A DNA stretch of 64,000 bases from contig NZ_JAMYFE010000018.1 of the NCBI RefSeq assembly GCF_024129865.1, forward strand, positions 113,026-177,025, in the 5' to 3' direction. This stretch comes from Stieleria tagensis. GTDB lineage: Bacteria; Planctomycetota; Planctomycetia; Pirellulales; Pirellulaceae. The notes beneath the pieces were generated by a model, which was not told where the DNA came from, did no database searches, and worked only from the letters and a program-made list of their open reading frames with translations. Shown piece by piece: positions 55,542-63,798 of this stretch (its first letter is position 1; each line of letters begins with the position of its first letter). The position numbers and the translations under genes were made by a program.

Positions 55542-56584
55542 TACACGCTACCTCGTTGCTGGACTGGATCTTGTTGCGGGCCGCCAACTTGCTGTTGGGA
55601 CGGCGACGATTCCCGTTTCAGATCCCGCCACTGGCCCCAGCAAATCCAGGGAAAGTAAATCGCATCGGTCGCATAGCGGGCTACCAAACGACGCGGGTTG
55701 GACGCCAATCGATGCAACCACTCCAGTTTCGATCGCTGCATCCAGCGTGGCGCGCGAACTTGTTCGCCGGCCAAGAAATCAATCGTCGCGCCCAACCCCA
55801 ATGCCACGGGCACCTTCAGTTCAGACCGGTGCGCGGCCATCCAAAGTTCTTGTTTGGGAAACCCAAGGCCGACAATTAAAAGATCCGCCTGGGCATCGTT
55901 GATTTGATCACAGATCGAACGATTGATCGCCGCGTCACCTTCAAATCCCAATGGCGGGCTGCAATGGCCGACGACGCTGACGTTGGTCCACTTCGACTCA
56001 ATTGCCACCTTTGCCCGCTCAGCGACGCCTGGCATGCCACCCAACAGAAACAACCGCAACGGTGAACCGCTGACCGCACACGCCTGACACAACTCCGGCA
56101 GCAAGTCCGAACCGGCCACGCGTTCTGGTAGCGGTCGGCCGAACAAGCGTGACATCGACACCAACGGCCATCCATCAGCAAGCGTCATGTCGGCTGCCCG
56201 ATAAATCTCCTTCAACTCCGGACGGAGATGAAGTTGCACCACATGATCCACATTGGGAGTGACCACGATTCGACAACAGGCATTGGAATCGTAAACCCAA
56301 CCCAAAATTCGTGAGACGGCTTGAGGCATTGTCACGGCATCGATCGGGATTGACCACAGCGTGTGACTTTTCAGTCGCGCATCGTCTTGAACGGGTGTGC
56401 TAGTAATCGATTGGGTCTGTGGGTCTGGACTTCGTCCGCTTGGGTGACCGCATGGGTCCCCAGAAGCGCAACGTGGATTGGTTTCTGATGTGGGAGCGAT
56501 GCCCCCCTGATGAATCGCTTGCCGGGTCGTTTCGACACTCGCATTCATCGCATCGTCGGTAAATGTAGGAAGCGAACTGGGCAT
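55541..56584 (-). CDS. WecB/TagA/CpsF family glycosyltransferase
   Basis: A 347-residue protein. After an unconserved N-terminal tail of about 75 residues, the family core begins: DMTLADGWPLVSMSRLFG, LFLLGGMPGVAERAK, LIVGLGFPKQELWMAAH and RAPRWMQRSKLEWLHRL. Such enzymes transfer N-acetylmannosaminuronic acid, ManNAc or glucose-type sugars onto lipid-linked intermediates, early in polymer assembly. The frame starts TTG at 56593; the ATG at 56584 is used, with ATG at 56548 also possible. It is the first gene of the 19-gene operon. Confidence 0.87.
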   Translation of the reverse strand: MPSSLPTFTDDAMNASVETTRQAIHQGGIAPTSETNPRCASGDPCGHPSGRSPDPQTQSITSTPVQDDARLKSHTLWSIPIDAVTMPQAVSRILGWVYDSNACCRIVVTPNVDHVVQLHLRPELKEIYRAADMTLADGWPLVSMSRLFGRPLPERVAGSDLLPELCQACAVSGSPLRLFLLGGMPGVAERAKVAIESKWTNVSVVGHCSPPLGFEGDAAINRSICDQINDAQADLLIVGLGFPKQELWMAAHRSELKVPVALGLGATIDFLAGEQVRAPRWMQRSKLEWLHRLASNPRRLVARYATDAIYFPWICWGQWRDLKRESSPSQQQVGGPQQDPVQQRGSV

Positions 56585-56874
56585 CGTCCACAACTACGAA
56601 TTCGTCCACTAAGCCTTTCAAAATGCGGTGCGCTAGATCAACGTTCACAGACACTAATCAACAGATCAACGCCCTTGGAGTTGTGCTATCAACACCGCAT
56701 CCAACGTGCTGACTCCGCGACACTTGGGAATGCCGATGCACCGCAGTGACCAGCGCTGGTTGTGGGGGGATATGCTTCCCAACCACCAAGCGATAAGTCA
56801 AAAAAAGAGACTGACCCCAACAGGGCCAGTCTCGACAAGATTCAATCAACGCACTGTGAACAGTGGTTAAAGTT
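56585..56874. other. Intergenic region upstream of the polysaccharide operon
   Basis: This 290-base region must carry the promoter of the 19-gene operon, but no convincing promoter boxes could be singled out. It contains a rho-independent terminator for the upstream PEP-CTERM gene (56800-56833). No gene is visible. Confidence 0.55.
56800..56833 (-). terminator. Rho-independent terminator after PEP-CTERM gene
   Basis: On the minus strand, an 11-bp stem with one mismatch (gagactggccc / gggtcagtctc, plus-strand 56823-56833 and 56807-56817) closes a 5-base loop and is followed by a run of seven Ts (56806-56800). It lies 41 bases after the PEP-CTERM stop. It should keep that gene's transcript from running into the operon at 56584. 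Confidence 0.85.
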
Positions 56875-57381
56875 CTAATTGCGTCGGCGTCGGACGAGCC
56901 CGCAACAACCAACCAAACCGCCCAAGGCGAGCATGGATAGTGTGCCGGGTTCGGGAACGACTGAACCGCCACCGCCACCAGATTCTGGAACCGTGATGAT
57001 TGCCAGATAGGTTTGCCCGGCTGCGCCAACAGCGTCCAGCTGGAACATCCCGCCTGACGTCGCGGAGATCAATCCACCCACGATGTCAAAGACATACGTG
57101 AAGGGGGGTTGGCCGCTGGTTGGGTCCAAAGTCCCCGTCGCGGTGGGAGCGCCGAAATCGACCTCTTCCGATACCACGGTGGGAGTGCCCATTACCGACG
57201 AACTGATGGTCAGCGTTCCGGAGTCAATGGTCACTGGCGATACGCCGGTGAAGTCAAAGTTCAGGAAGCCAAGCACGTTCGCTTTATCTGCTGCGGTACC
57301 CACAACAACCGGCATCGCCGATGCAGTCGTGGCTATCGCGAGGGTTACCAACATTGATAACCCGAGTACGAATTTCCTCAT
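56875..57381 (-). CDS. PEP-CTERM sorting domain protein
   Basis: A 168-residue secreted protein. It has a signal peptide (about 1-22, MRKFVLGLSMLVTLAIATTA, cut near ASA-MP), a short beta-rich body, a glycine linker (GGGGGS) and a PEP-CTERM tail of VVPEPGTLSMLALGGL, a hydrophobic helix and RRRRN. The ATG at 57381 has a strong GGAGG site (complement of 57388-57392) with 6-base spacing. It has its own terminator. The location beside an exopolysaccharide locus fits the known link between PEP-CTERM/exosortase systems and polysaccharide, but no exosortase is present here. Confidence 0.82.
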   Translation of the reverse strand: MRKFVLGLSMLVTLAIATTASAMPVVVGTAADKANVLGFLNFDFTGVSPVTIDSGTLTISSSVMGTPTVVSEEVDFGAPTATGTLDPTSGQPPFTYVFDIVGGLISATSGGMFQLDAVGAAGQTYLAIITVPESGGGGGSVVPEPGTLSMLALGGLVGCCGLVRRRRN

Positions 57382-57683
57382 CTAATCCCTCCAGAGATTT
57401 GAGAAGTGGAAGCAGGAAATACTGGCCAGATAGTATGGAGTGGCTTGCAACCACACAAGCTGCACAGCCGTAACACGCGGTCTTGCAGGTGCCACGGCGT
57501 CCCCGTAACGACCGCTAACGGGCGACAAGACGCGATTAGCAAAACGACTTGCAGCAATAAATCAAAAATCTGAGCTGTGATTGCTGACACTTTCAGTTCT
57601 TTTCTCACGTCGATGGACTGTCATCAGCTCAGACCGGCTGCAGCGGCCCGGCAACTCCACCGTCGCTTGACTGCACACTTGCA
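57382..57683. other. Intergenic region upstream of PEP-CTERM gene
   Basis: This 302-base region separates the PEP-CTERM gene from the epimerase/reductase gene on the same strand. It holds the GGAGG ribosome-binding site at 57388-57392. No gene, repeat or clear terminator for the upstream gene was seen. Open frames here have no protein-like features. Confidence 0.5.
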
Positions 57684-58574
57684 TCAAACCTGTGCTGCAA
57701 CGGATTGCTGCGGCTGCCAATTGGTCAGCGCGCCAACAATCGCGTCTTCGACAGTCGACATTTCAATTCCGGTCGCAAGCAATTTTGAATTGTCCAAAAT
57801 GCAATTCGAACGTGGCGCAACCGCAGCCAATTGCATGAACTCTTCCGTGCTATCAAAGAAGTCGAAGGTGCGTTCAGGAGCCAAATGATCGCGGATCAAT
57901 TCCGTCACTTGTTGAGTCGTGATGCTGCCCGAATTGACGACATTGTAAGTGCCAAATGGAATTCTATTTTGCCAAGATTGCACACAAACTCGAGCGAATT
58001 CGTCCAACTGAGTCAGGCTGTTGGTGGCTTGCAACAACCGTGGATAGCTCATCAATTTAGTCAGGTAATTGCGGGGTGAATCCACTTGGTTGAAGGGGAT
58101 TCGCAGTCGCCAAACGTAGCACGAATCACAATCAGCCAGCAATTCTTCACCCAGCGCTTTGGTGCCTGAATAGAAGCTGCAATTGTTGGTGCGAAAAGAA
58201 AAATTCGGCGGATCTTGTTCGTTGAATCCGCTGCCATCGGGCCGCGAACCAGTGAAAATACATCCACTAGATACATGGCCGAACGGGATCCCCACCCGCT
58301 CACAGGCTTGACGAATTCGGCCGGGCAAGACCGCATTGCCGTCAAGCGATTCTGTTTTTCGAACCTCACAGACATCGACATTTGGTTTCCCGGTGAAGCC
58401 GGCGCAGTTGATCACGAAATCGGCTTCGGTTTCTTTCAACATTGCTTCGATTGCATCGGTGTTCGCCAAATCGACGGTGGACCGTCCATGACCGGCAAAC
58501 GGTACGTTGGCGTCGCGCAGCGCCCCGGCGATGGCCCGGCCGACGTATCCGCTTGCGCCTAGTAAAATAATCAT
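57684..58574 (-). CDS. Plant UER1/RHM-like dTDP/UDP-4-keto-6-deoxyglucose 3,5-epimerase/4-reductase
   Basis: A 296-residue SDR. Superficially RmlD-like, but its pieces match the plant bifunctional epimerase-reductase (UER1, C-terminal part of RHM): CAGFTGKPNVDVCEVRKTES, SSGCIFTG, SFYSGTKALGEELL, DSPRNYLTKL, NSLTQLDEF and the late APRSN-LD-SKL. The reductase pair Tyr135/Lys139 (YSGTK) is present. Cys105 and Lys173, matching the residues reported from memory as needed for 3,5-epimerisation in the plant enzyme, are also kept. With RmlA and RmlB beside it and no rmlC or rmlD in the window, it could finish dTDP-L-rhamnose in one protein. The ATG at 58574 is preferred to a TTG at 58589. Confidence 0.82.
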   Translation of the reverse strand: MIILLGASGYVGRAIAGALRDANVPFAGHGRSTVDLANTDAIEAMLKETEADFVINCAGFTGKPNVDVCEVRKTESLDGNAVLPGRIRQACERVGIPFGHVSSGCIFTGSRPDGSGFNEQDPPNFSFRTNNCSFYSGTKALGEELLADCDSCYVWRLRIPFNQVDSPRNYLTKLMSYPRLLQATNSLTQLDEFARVCVQSWQNRIPFGTYNVVNSGSITTQQVTELIRDHLAPERTFDFFDSTEEFMQLAAVAPRSNCILDNSKLLATGIEMSTVEDAIVGALTNWQPQQSVAAQV

Positions 58575-58808
58575 TCGACGTTTGCCCAAGTGAGTTGATG
58601 GAAAGAAAGAGTCCCAACGCTTTCGCCCACATCATTGATGGTTTGTCCGTTTGATTCCAGAGTGTGGACCGTCAACCATCCACAATTTTTGTCTTGCCCG
58701 TACCTACTCGGGCGGTATCAAAGAACGTACGCTTAGGCCACACTCGCTGGCCGTTTCATTGTTTCAGACATCGTGCAATTGGTTTGATGTCGCTTTCGGG
58801 AATCGAAG

Positions 58809-59876
58809 ATGAAGACTTGGCTAATCACCGGCGGAGCGGGATTTATCGGCGGCGCACTGCTACGACGGTTGCACCATCGTTTGGAACATCGCTTCGTCGT
58901 GTTGGACAGTTTGACGTACGCCGGAAATCTAGAATCGATCCAACAGGAACTCGGTTCGGAAAGGGTAGTTTTTGTTCAGGGTGACATCGGCGACGAGCAC
59001 TTGGTAGCAAAGCTTCTCAACGAGCATCAGATTGACGCTGTGATCAATTTGGCTGCAGAAAGCCACGTCGATCGCAGTATCGATTCGCCGGAGGCGTTTG
59101 TGGTGACCAACGTTTTGGGAACGTTCAAAATGTTGCACGCGGCCCTTCAGTACTGGGATGCCTTGGAAGGTAACCGCCGTGATGCGTTCCGTTTTCTGCA
59201 CGTCTCGACAGACGAAGTTTTTGGATCGCTCGGCCCACAAGGAAAGTTCACCGAATCCACTGCGTACTCTCCAAACAGCCCCTACAGCGCGTCAAAGGCG
59301 TCCAGCGATCACTTCGTCAACGCCTATCATCACACCTATGGATTGCCGACGCTGATCACCAACTGTTCCAATAATTTTGGTCCCTATCAGTTCCCGGAAA
59401 AACTGATTCCGGTGATGATCATGAACGCCTTGGATGGCAAACCATTGCCGATCTACGGCGATGGACAACAAGTCCGCGATTGGTTGTACGTGGACGATCA
59501 CTGCGATGCAATCGAACTGGTGTTACGCAGCGGAACCTGTGGCCAGACCTACAACATCGGTGGTGATTGCGAACGCACCAACTTGGAAATTGTGCACGCC
59601 ATCTGTGACTGCTTGGACCGCTTGCAGGCCCCCTGTCAATCCCGACCGCTGAAACAGTTGATCCAGCGCGTAGCCGATCGACCAGGACACGACAAACGCT
59701 ACGCGATTGATTTTTCGAAAATCAAAAACGAACTGGGGTGGGAACCAAAACACTCGTTCGAGCAAGCGTTGGAAGAAACAATACGCTGGTACTTGGACCA
59801 CCAGAGTTGGGTTCAACGAGTGCGCAACGGCGAGTACCGCCGGATTGGCGTGCGTTCGACTGCGCCAACCACTTGA
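58809..59876 (+). CDS. rmlB: dTDP-glucose 4,6-dehydratase
   Basis: A 355-residue extended SDR that turns dTDP-glucose into dTDP-4-keto-6-deoxyglucose. [11 protein letters not shown] is at the N-terminus. ESHVDRSID follows, then the active-site region STDEVFGSL with catalytic YSASK (about residue 160) and [17 protein letters not shown]. It is divergent from the epimerase/reductase gene across 234 bases and is followed by rmlA after about 70 bases. Confidence 0.95.
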   Translation: MKTWLITGGAGFIGGALLRRLHHRLEHRFVVLDSLTYAGNLESIQQELGSERVVFVQGDIGDEHLVAKLLNEHQIDAVINLAAESHVDRSIDSPEAFVVTNVLGTFKMLHAALQYWDALEGNRRDAFRFLHVSTDEVFGSLGPQGKFTESTAYSPNSPYSASKASSDHFVNAYHHTYGLPTLITNCSNNFGPYQFPEKLIPVMIMNALDGKPLPIYGDGQQVRDWLYVDDHCDAIELVLRSGTCGQTYNIGGDCERTNLEIVHAICDCLDRLQAPCQSRPLKQLIQRVADRPGHDKRYAIDFSKIKNELGWEPKHSFEQALEETIRWYLDHQSWVQRVRNGEYRRIGVRSTAPTT

Positions 59877-59946
59877 TCATCAAGGGTGCGGCGTCCACCA
59901 CAACTTACTCATCCGTCTTCATTGTTCTTCGACCAAGGTGAATTGC

Positions 59947-60822
59947 GTGCCGGTTAACAAGGGAATCATTTTGGCGGGTGGAAAAGGAACCCGCCTGTAT
60001 CCAGCGACGCTTGCGATCAGCAAGCAGTTGCTCCCAATTTACGACAAACCGATGATCTACTACCCGCTATCCACCCTGATGCTGGCGGGCATTCGTGAGA
60101 TCCTGATCATCTCGACGCCCGATGACATCGGGATGTTTGAACGGTTGCTCGGTGATGGTTCTCAATGGGGCATCACGATCCAGTACGAAGTCCAGCCAAA
60201 ACCCGAAGGCCTCGCCCAAGCGTTCTTGATCGGCGAAACGTTCTTGAACGGCCAAGCCAGTGCCTTGATACTGGGCGATAACCTGTTCTATGGCACTGGC
60301 TTTTCCGAGATGCTGCTAGAAGCCAAGAACCGCAGCAATGGCGCGACGGTGTTTGGATACCCCGTCGGCGATCCGCAACGCTATGGCGTTGTCGAAATTG
60401 ATGAAGCGCAAAAAGCTGTCAGCATCGAGGAAAAACCCGAGCATCCGAAAAGCAATATCGCCGTTACGGGACTGTATTTCTACGACGAACGCGTTTGCGA
60501 AATCGCCAAATCATTGCAACCATCGCCCCGCGGGGAGTTGGAAATTTCAGATCTAAACCGCGTCTACCTGGACGACGACTCATTGCACGTCAAACTGCTC
60601 GGACGGGGTTTTGCCTGGTTGGACACTGGCACTCACCAGTCCTGGTTGCAGGCCTCTGACTTTGTCGAAGCCATCGAGAATCGCCAAGGGTTAAAGATCG
60701 CCTGCCCAGAAGAAATCGCCTGGCGCAACCGCTGGATTGACGACGTCCAACTAGAAGCTTTGGCCGATCGATTTCCCAACGACTACGGCGACTATCTACG
60801 CGACTTGCTCGATCGCAACTAA
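59947..60822 (+). CDS. rmlA: Glucose-1-phosphate thymidylyltransferase
   Basis: A 291-residue nucleotidyltransferase that makes dTDP-glucose, the substrate of RmlB. It shows [35 protein letters not shown] and later ILGDNLFYG and [12 protein letters not shown]. The GTG at 59947 is chosen: it gives the standard N-terminus and has AAGGTG a few bases upstream, whereas the open frame from 59707 lies within rmlB. It follows rmlB closely and is probably co-transcribed with it. Confidence 0.94.
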   Translation: MPVNKGIILAGGKGTRLYPATLAISKQLLPIYDKPMIYYPLSTLMLAGIREILIISTPDDIGMFERLLGDGSQWGITIQYEVQPKPEGLAQAFLIGETFLNGQASALILGDNLFYGTGFSEMLLEAKNRSNGATVFGYPVGDPQRYGVVEIDEAQKAVSIEEKPEHPKSNIAVTGLYFYDERVCEIAKSLQPSPRGELEISDLNRVYLDDDSLHVKLLGRGFAWLDTGTHQSWLQASDFVEAIENRQGLKIACPEEIAWRNRWIDDVQLEALADRFPNDYGDYLRDLLDRN

Positions 60823-61339
60823 ACGCTCGATCGCAACAATCACTGTCGTAACAAGGACCACTGACACTGTCGTAGCTGGCAGTCGATTTGAATCCAACTG
60901 CGCCCATCACTGGAAGCGCCGCGGTCGAGTGTGTTGACTGCCTCGATCGTCCACACTGCTGAAACGGTTGGTGTTCTCTCGCCCCCCGAGCAACTTGATT
61001 GCGCGTGATCATCGCTCGTCTATTCGCATGCTTGCATCTCTGTGTCGCGAGAGCGTGATTTTGATTTGCAACCAAATGTCATTGCAGATGTTTCTAAAGA
61101 AGTTTCCGTGAACGCGATCACGCATGATGTGATTCGGCGCCCCATTAACAACTGTTACGGCGCGGCACATCAACTGTCACTTATTGAAGAAGCGTTTACG
61201 CGCATTGCTCTTCATCGAAGGACGCACATGTTCAGTTGCTCCAATCCTGGTGATCATTAGAATCCTCGCGACCGAACGACGTTGTGCTTCATGCAGACGT
61301 CGAATCAGAATTCGCTCGAGTCAAAAGGGAGACTCCGAT
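60823..61339. other. Long untranslated region before the sugar transferase gene
   Basis: 517 bases without a protein-like frame. The start has a short repeated word, gctcgatcgcaac, at the end of rmlA and again about 16 bases later, and a repeated cactgtcgta (about 60840-60880). The rest may be a long 5' leader of the sugar transferase gene. No riboswitch or known leader motif was recognised. Confidence 0.45.
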
Positions 61340-62113
61340 ATGAGTGTGGATGTGACGGATCGCCGGCAGCAGGGTGGAGCGGTTTCTGAAGCGGTGAGTG
61401 TAGCGGGGGGATCGATCACCTTACCAGGTGACCGCAGTTCGGTGATTGTCGGTGACAGTTATGGCAGTATCTTTGATCTGCTTGCCTGTCCCGCGGTTCA
61501 CTCTCCTGTGTATCGCATGATGAAACGTGTCACCGATGTAGTCGGCTCGATCGTGGGCATCATTGTGTTGTCGCCAATCTTTTTGCTGGCGGCGATTGCA
61601 GTGCTGTTAAAAGATGGTCGGCCGATCATCTTTCGCCAAACGCGAGTCGGTCTGAACGGATCGGAATTCACGATCTATAAATTTCGGACCATGACACGCA
61701 ACGCCGAGCAACAGCTCGATGCGCTGCGTGAACAAAATGAGCATGGTGATTCAGTCACCTTCAAAATGCGCAATGACCCGCGTGTGATTCCAATCATCGG
61801 CCAGTTCATGCGCCGGACCAGCATCGACGAATTGCCACAATTGTGGAATGTGCTGCGTGGTGAAATGAGCCTGGTGGGGCCGCGTCCGGCGCTGCCAAAA
61901 GAGGTGGCTCGCTACGACGCCCCGCACATGGTTCGTTTGGCCGCCAAGCCGGGATTGACCTGTTTTTGGCAAGTCAGCGGCCGTGGCGAACTGGGGTTCG
62001 ATCAACAATTCGAACTTGATTGTCGCTACGTTGCCGAATGTTCTTTCATCGTGGACCTGTGGCTGATTGCAATGACGTTCCCAGCGTTAATCAAAGCACG
62101 AGGCGCTTGCTGA
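61340..62113 (+). CDS. Polyprenyl-phosphate sugar-1-phosphate transferase (WbaP/bacterial sugar transferase)
   Basis: A 257-residue initiating phosphoglycosyltransferase. A re-entrant helix (about 60-85, VTDVVGSIVGIIVLSPIFLLA) is followed by the catalytic domain: FRQTRVGLNGSEFTIYKFRTM, then RRTSIDELPQLWNVLRGEMSLVGPRP with the Asp-Glu pair (IDE). It would load the first sugar phosphate onto undecaprenyl phosphate. The frame opens at 61184, but ATG at 61340 has AGGGAG (61326-61331) 8 bases upstream and is preferred. It stands after rmlA on the plus strand. Confidence 0.9.
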   Translation: MSVDVTDRRQQGGAVSEAVSVAGGSITLPGDRSSVIVGDSYGSIFDLLACPAVHSPVYRMMKRVTDVVGSIVGIIVLSPIFLLAAIAVLLKDGRPIIFRQTRVGLNGSEFTIYKFRTMTRNAEQQLDALREQNEHGDSVTFKMRNDPRVIPIIGQFMRRTSIDELPQLWNVLRGEMSLVGPRPALPKEVARYDAPHMVRLAAKPGLTCFWQVSGRGELGFDQQFELDCRYVAECSFIVDLWLIAMTFPALIKARGAC

Positions 62114-62216
62114 GAGCCGGCGCAGTGGCCCCTCAATTAGCCTGGTGAACGATTGAAGTTACGCTTCGAAAGCTGAAACCAATCGTCAACACTCGAATGC
62201 AGCTCCCTGCGAAAAC

Positions 62217-62252
62217 AAAAGCCACCCACGATTGATTCGCGGGTGGCTTTTT
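62217..62252. terminator. Bidirectional rho-independent terminator
   Basis: Stem of 15 bp with one mismatch (aaaagccacccacga at 62217-62231 and tcgcgggtggctttt at 62237-62251) around a 5-base loop, with A/T runs on both sides. It lies between the sugar transferase (ending 62113) and the convergent oxidoreductase (ending 62290), so it can end both transcripts. Confidence 0.88.
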
Positions 62253-62289
62253 AAAATCTCAAGTTTGATGATCGTGTTCGATCGCTTGA

Positions 62290-63798
62290 TCAGACGCTTG
62301 CACCATCGGGGACTTCGAATCCTTTGCGGTATTCGCGAGTCAACATGGCATTGGCTTCCTCGTTGCCAATGAACCGTTCTGTTTCGCCGTCAAACTTGAG
62401 GTGCGGTCCCAGTGCGATCGGGTACTTGTCCAAATCCACACCGTTGGATCGCAGGTGGGTGATCGTTCGCTCAAGCGTGACTACGTTGTCATCTAGGCTT
62501 TTGATTCCGGCGACGACCTTCTTGAGCTCGTCGATCGGAGTCACGTTCTTTTCACCTAGGTAGTACGAGATGTTCCCCAGATGACTGACGCCGGCAGAAA
62601 GGTGACCGGTCATTGCATCGGCGTTCAATTGATTGCCGTCCCGACTGACACAGGCATCGATGAAGTTGCCGAAATGAGCATCACCCACGTCCTTGGCTTT
62701 GAACTCTTTGGTCAAATTCATGTCTTTGTCGAACACGCGGCAATAGTCGTAACGTGTCTGCGCGACGTAGCCATCGGTTCCATAAAAGATCACCCCGATC
62801 TTGTTTCCGGGGCCTTCACCAAACATCGCGTCGACTTCTTTACCCGCAGATTCGGTGACATCCAGACCACGCGTTTCGAAAACGATGCATTTATCGCCAT
62901 AGTCGTAGATCGACACTTCGGTGTTCGCGGTATCGCCGGCATCGACGTAGTTATCGTCTTTACGCTCAGCTTGGTAGCCCAGACGTCCACCGTAGCTGAT
63001 CACTGACTCCGGGTGACGGTTCAGCCCTAATCCCCAACGAGCGATATCGGTTTGGTGTGGCCCTTGATTTCCCAAGTCGCCGTTTCCGTAGTGTCGCTGC
63101 CAGTGCCAATCGTAATGAAACTTCGGTCGTGTTAATTTTGGATCGGTGTAAGTCGCCGGCCCGCTCCACAAATTGAAATCCACGTTGTCGGGGATCGAAT
63201 AATCGCCCAACGCGCCGATTGATTTGCGTCGCTTGTAACACAGGCCACGCGCGAAATTAACGTCGCCGATTCCACCGTCGGCCAGAAATTCCACCATTTC
63301 TTGGCAAGCCGTACTGCTGCGTGATTGCGTGCCAGTTTGGAACATACGGCCGTACTTCTTTGCCGCCTCGACCAGCGCTCGGCCTTCGTGAATGTTGTGG
63401 CTGATCGGTTTTTCGATGTAGACATCTTTGCCAGCTTGCATCGCCCAGACGCCCATCAGCGCGTGCCAGTGATTGGGGGTCGCGCAGGTCAGAATGTCGA
63501 TCTGCTTGTTGTCCAGGGCTTCGCGAACGTCTTTGAACACGATCGGTGCTCGACCCTGCAGCTTTTCGATCATTTCGGCACGCCGCTGACCGACACTTTC
63601 GTCGATGTCAACGATCGCCAAAATCTCAGTCCGCGGATCAACATTGAAACCACGAATATGTTCGCCGCCGCGACCATTGACCCCCGCAATGCAAACGCCC
63701 AATTTCTCATTGGGGCTTTGTGCAGAAGACCGTTGTGGTAACGAGCTGAGAGCGATACCAGCGGCGCTGGCGAGTGAAAACTGACGTCGGTTTAGCAT
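62290..63798 (-). CDS. Gfo/Idh/MocA family oxidoreductase with Tat signal
   Basis: A 502-residue protein. It starts with a twin-arginine-type signal (LNRRQFSLASAAGIALSSL, cut near SSAQ). The NAD(P)-binding Rossmann domain (from about 33, GVCIAGVNGRGGEHI) follows, with the family's EKPISHNIHEGRALVEAAKK segment near residue 135. A large C-terminal alpha/beta domain contains GNGDLGNQGPHQTDIARWGLG. These exported members act on sugars or sugar-derived acids, often together with other secreted planctomycete proteins. The substrate is unknown. Confidence 0.9.
   Translation of the reverse strand: MLNRRQFSLASAAGIALSSLPQRSSAQSPNEKLGVCIAGVNGRGGEHIRGFNVDPRTEILAIVDIDESVGQRRAEMIEKLQGRAPIVFKDVREALDNKQIDILTCATPNHWHALMGVWAMQAGKDVYIEKPISHNIHEGRALVEAAKKYGRMFQTGTQSRSSTACQEMVEFLADGGIGDVNFARGLCYKRRKSIGALGDYSIPDNVDFNLWSGPATYTDPKLTRPKFHYDWHWQRHYGNGDLGNQGPHQTDIARWGLGLNRHPESVISYGGRLGYQAERKDDNYVDAGDTANTEVSIYDYGDKCIVFETRGLDVTESAGKEVDAMFGEGPGNKIGVIFYGTDGYVAQTRYDYCRVFDKDMNLTKEFKAKDVGDAHFGNFIDACVSRDGNQLNADAMTGHLSAGVSHLGNISYYLGEKNVTPIDELKKVVAGIKSLDDNVVTLERTITHLRSNGVDLDKYPIALGPHLKFDGETERFIGNEEANAMLTREYRKGFEVPDGASV

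Noticed and set aside
60823..61339. Possible riboswitch or JUMPstart leader
   Set aside because: No recognisable conserved motif; only short repeated words are present.
36062..62113. Horizontal transfer island
   Set aside because: Gene content is typical of surface-polysaccharide loci, but no tRNA, integrase, flanking repeats of the island as a whole or obvious composition shift supports a recent island.
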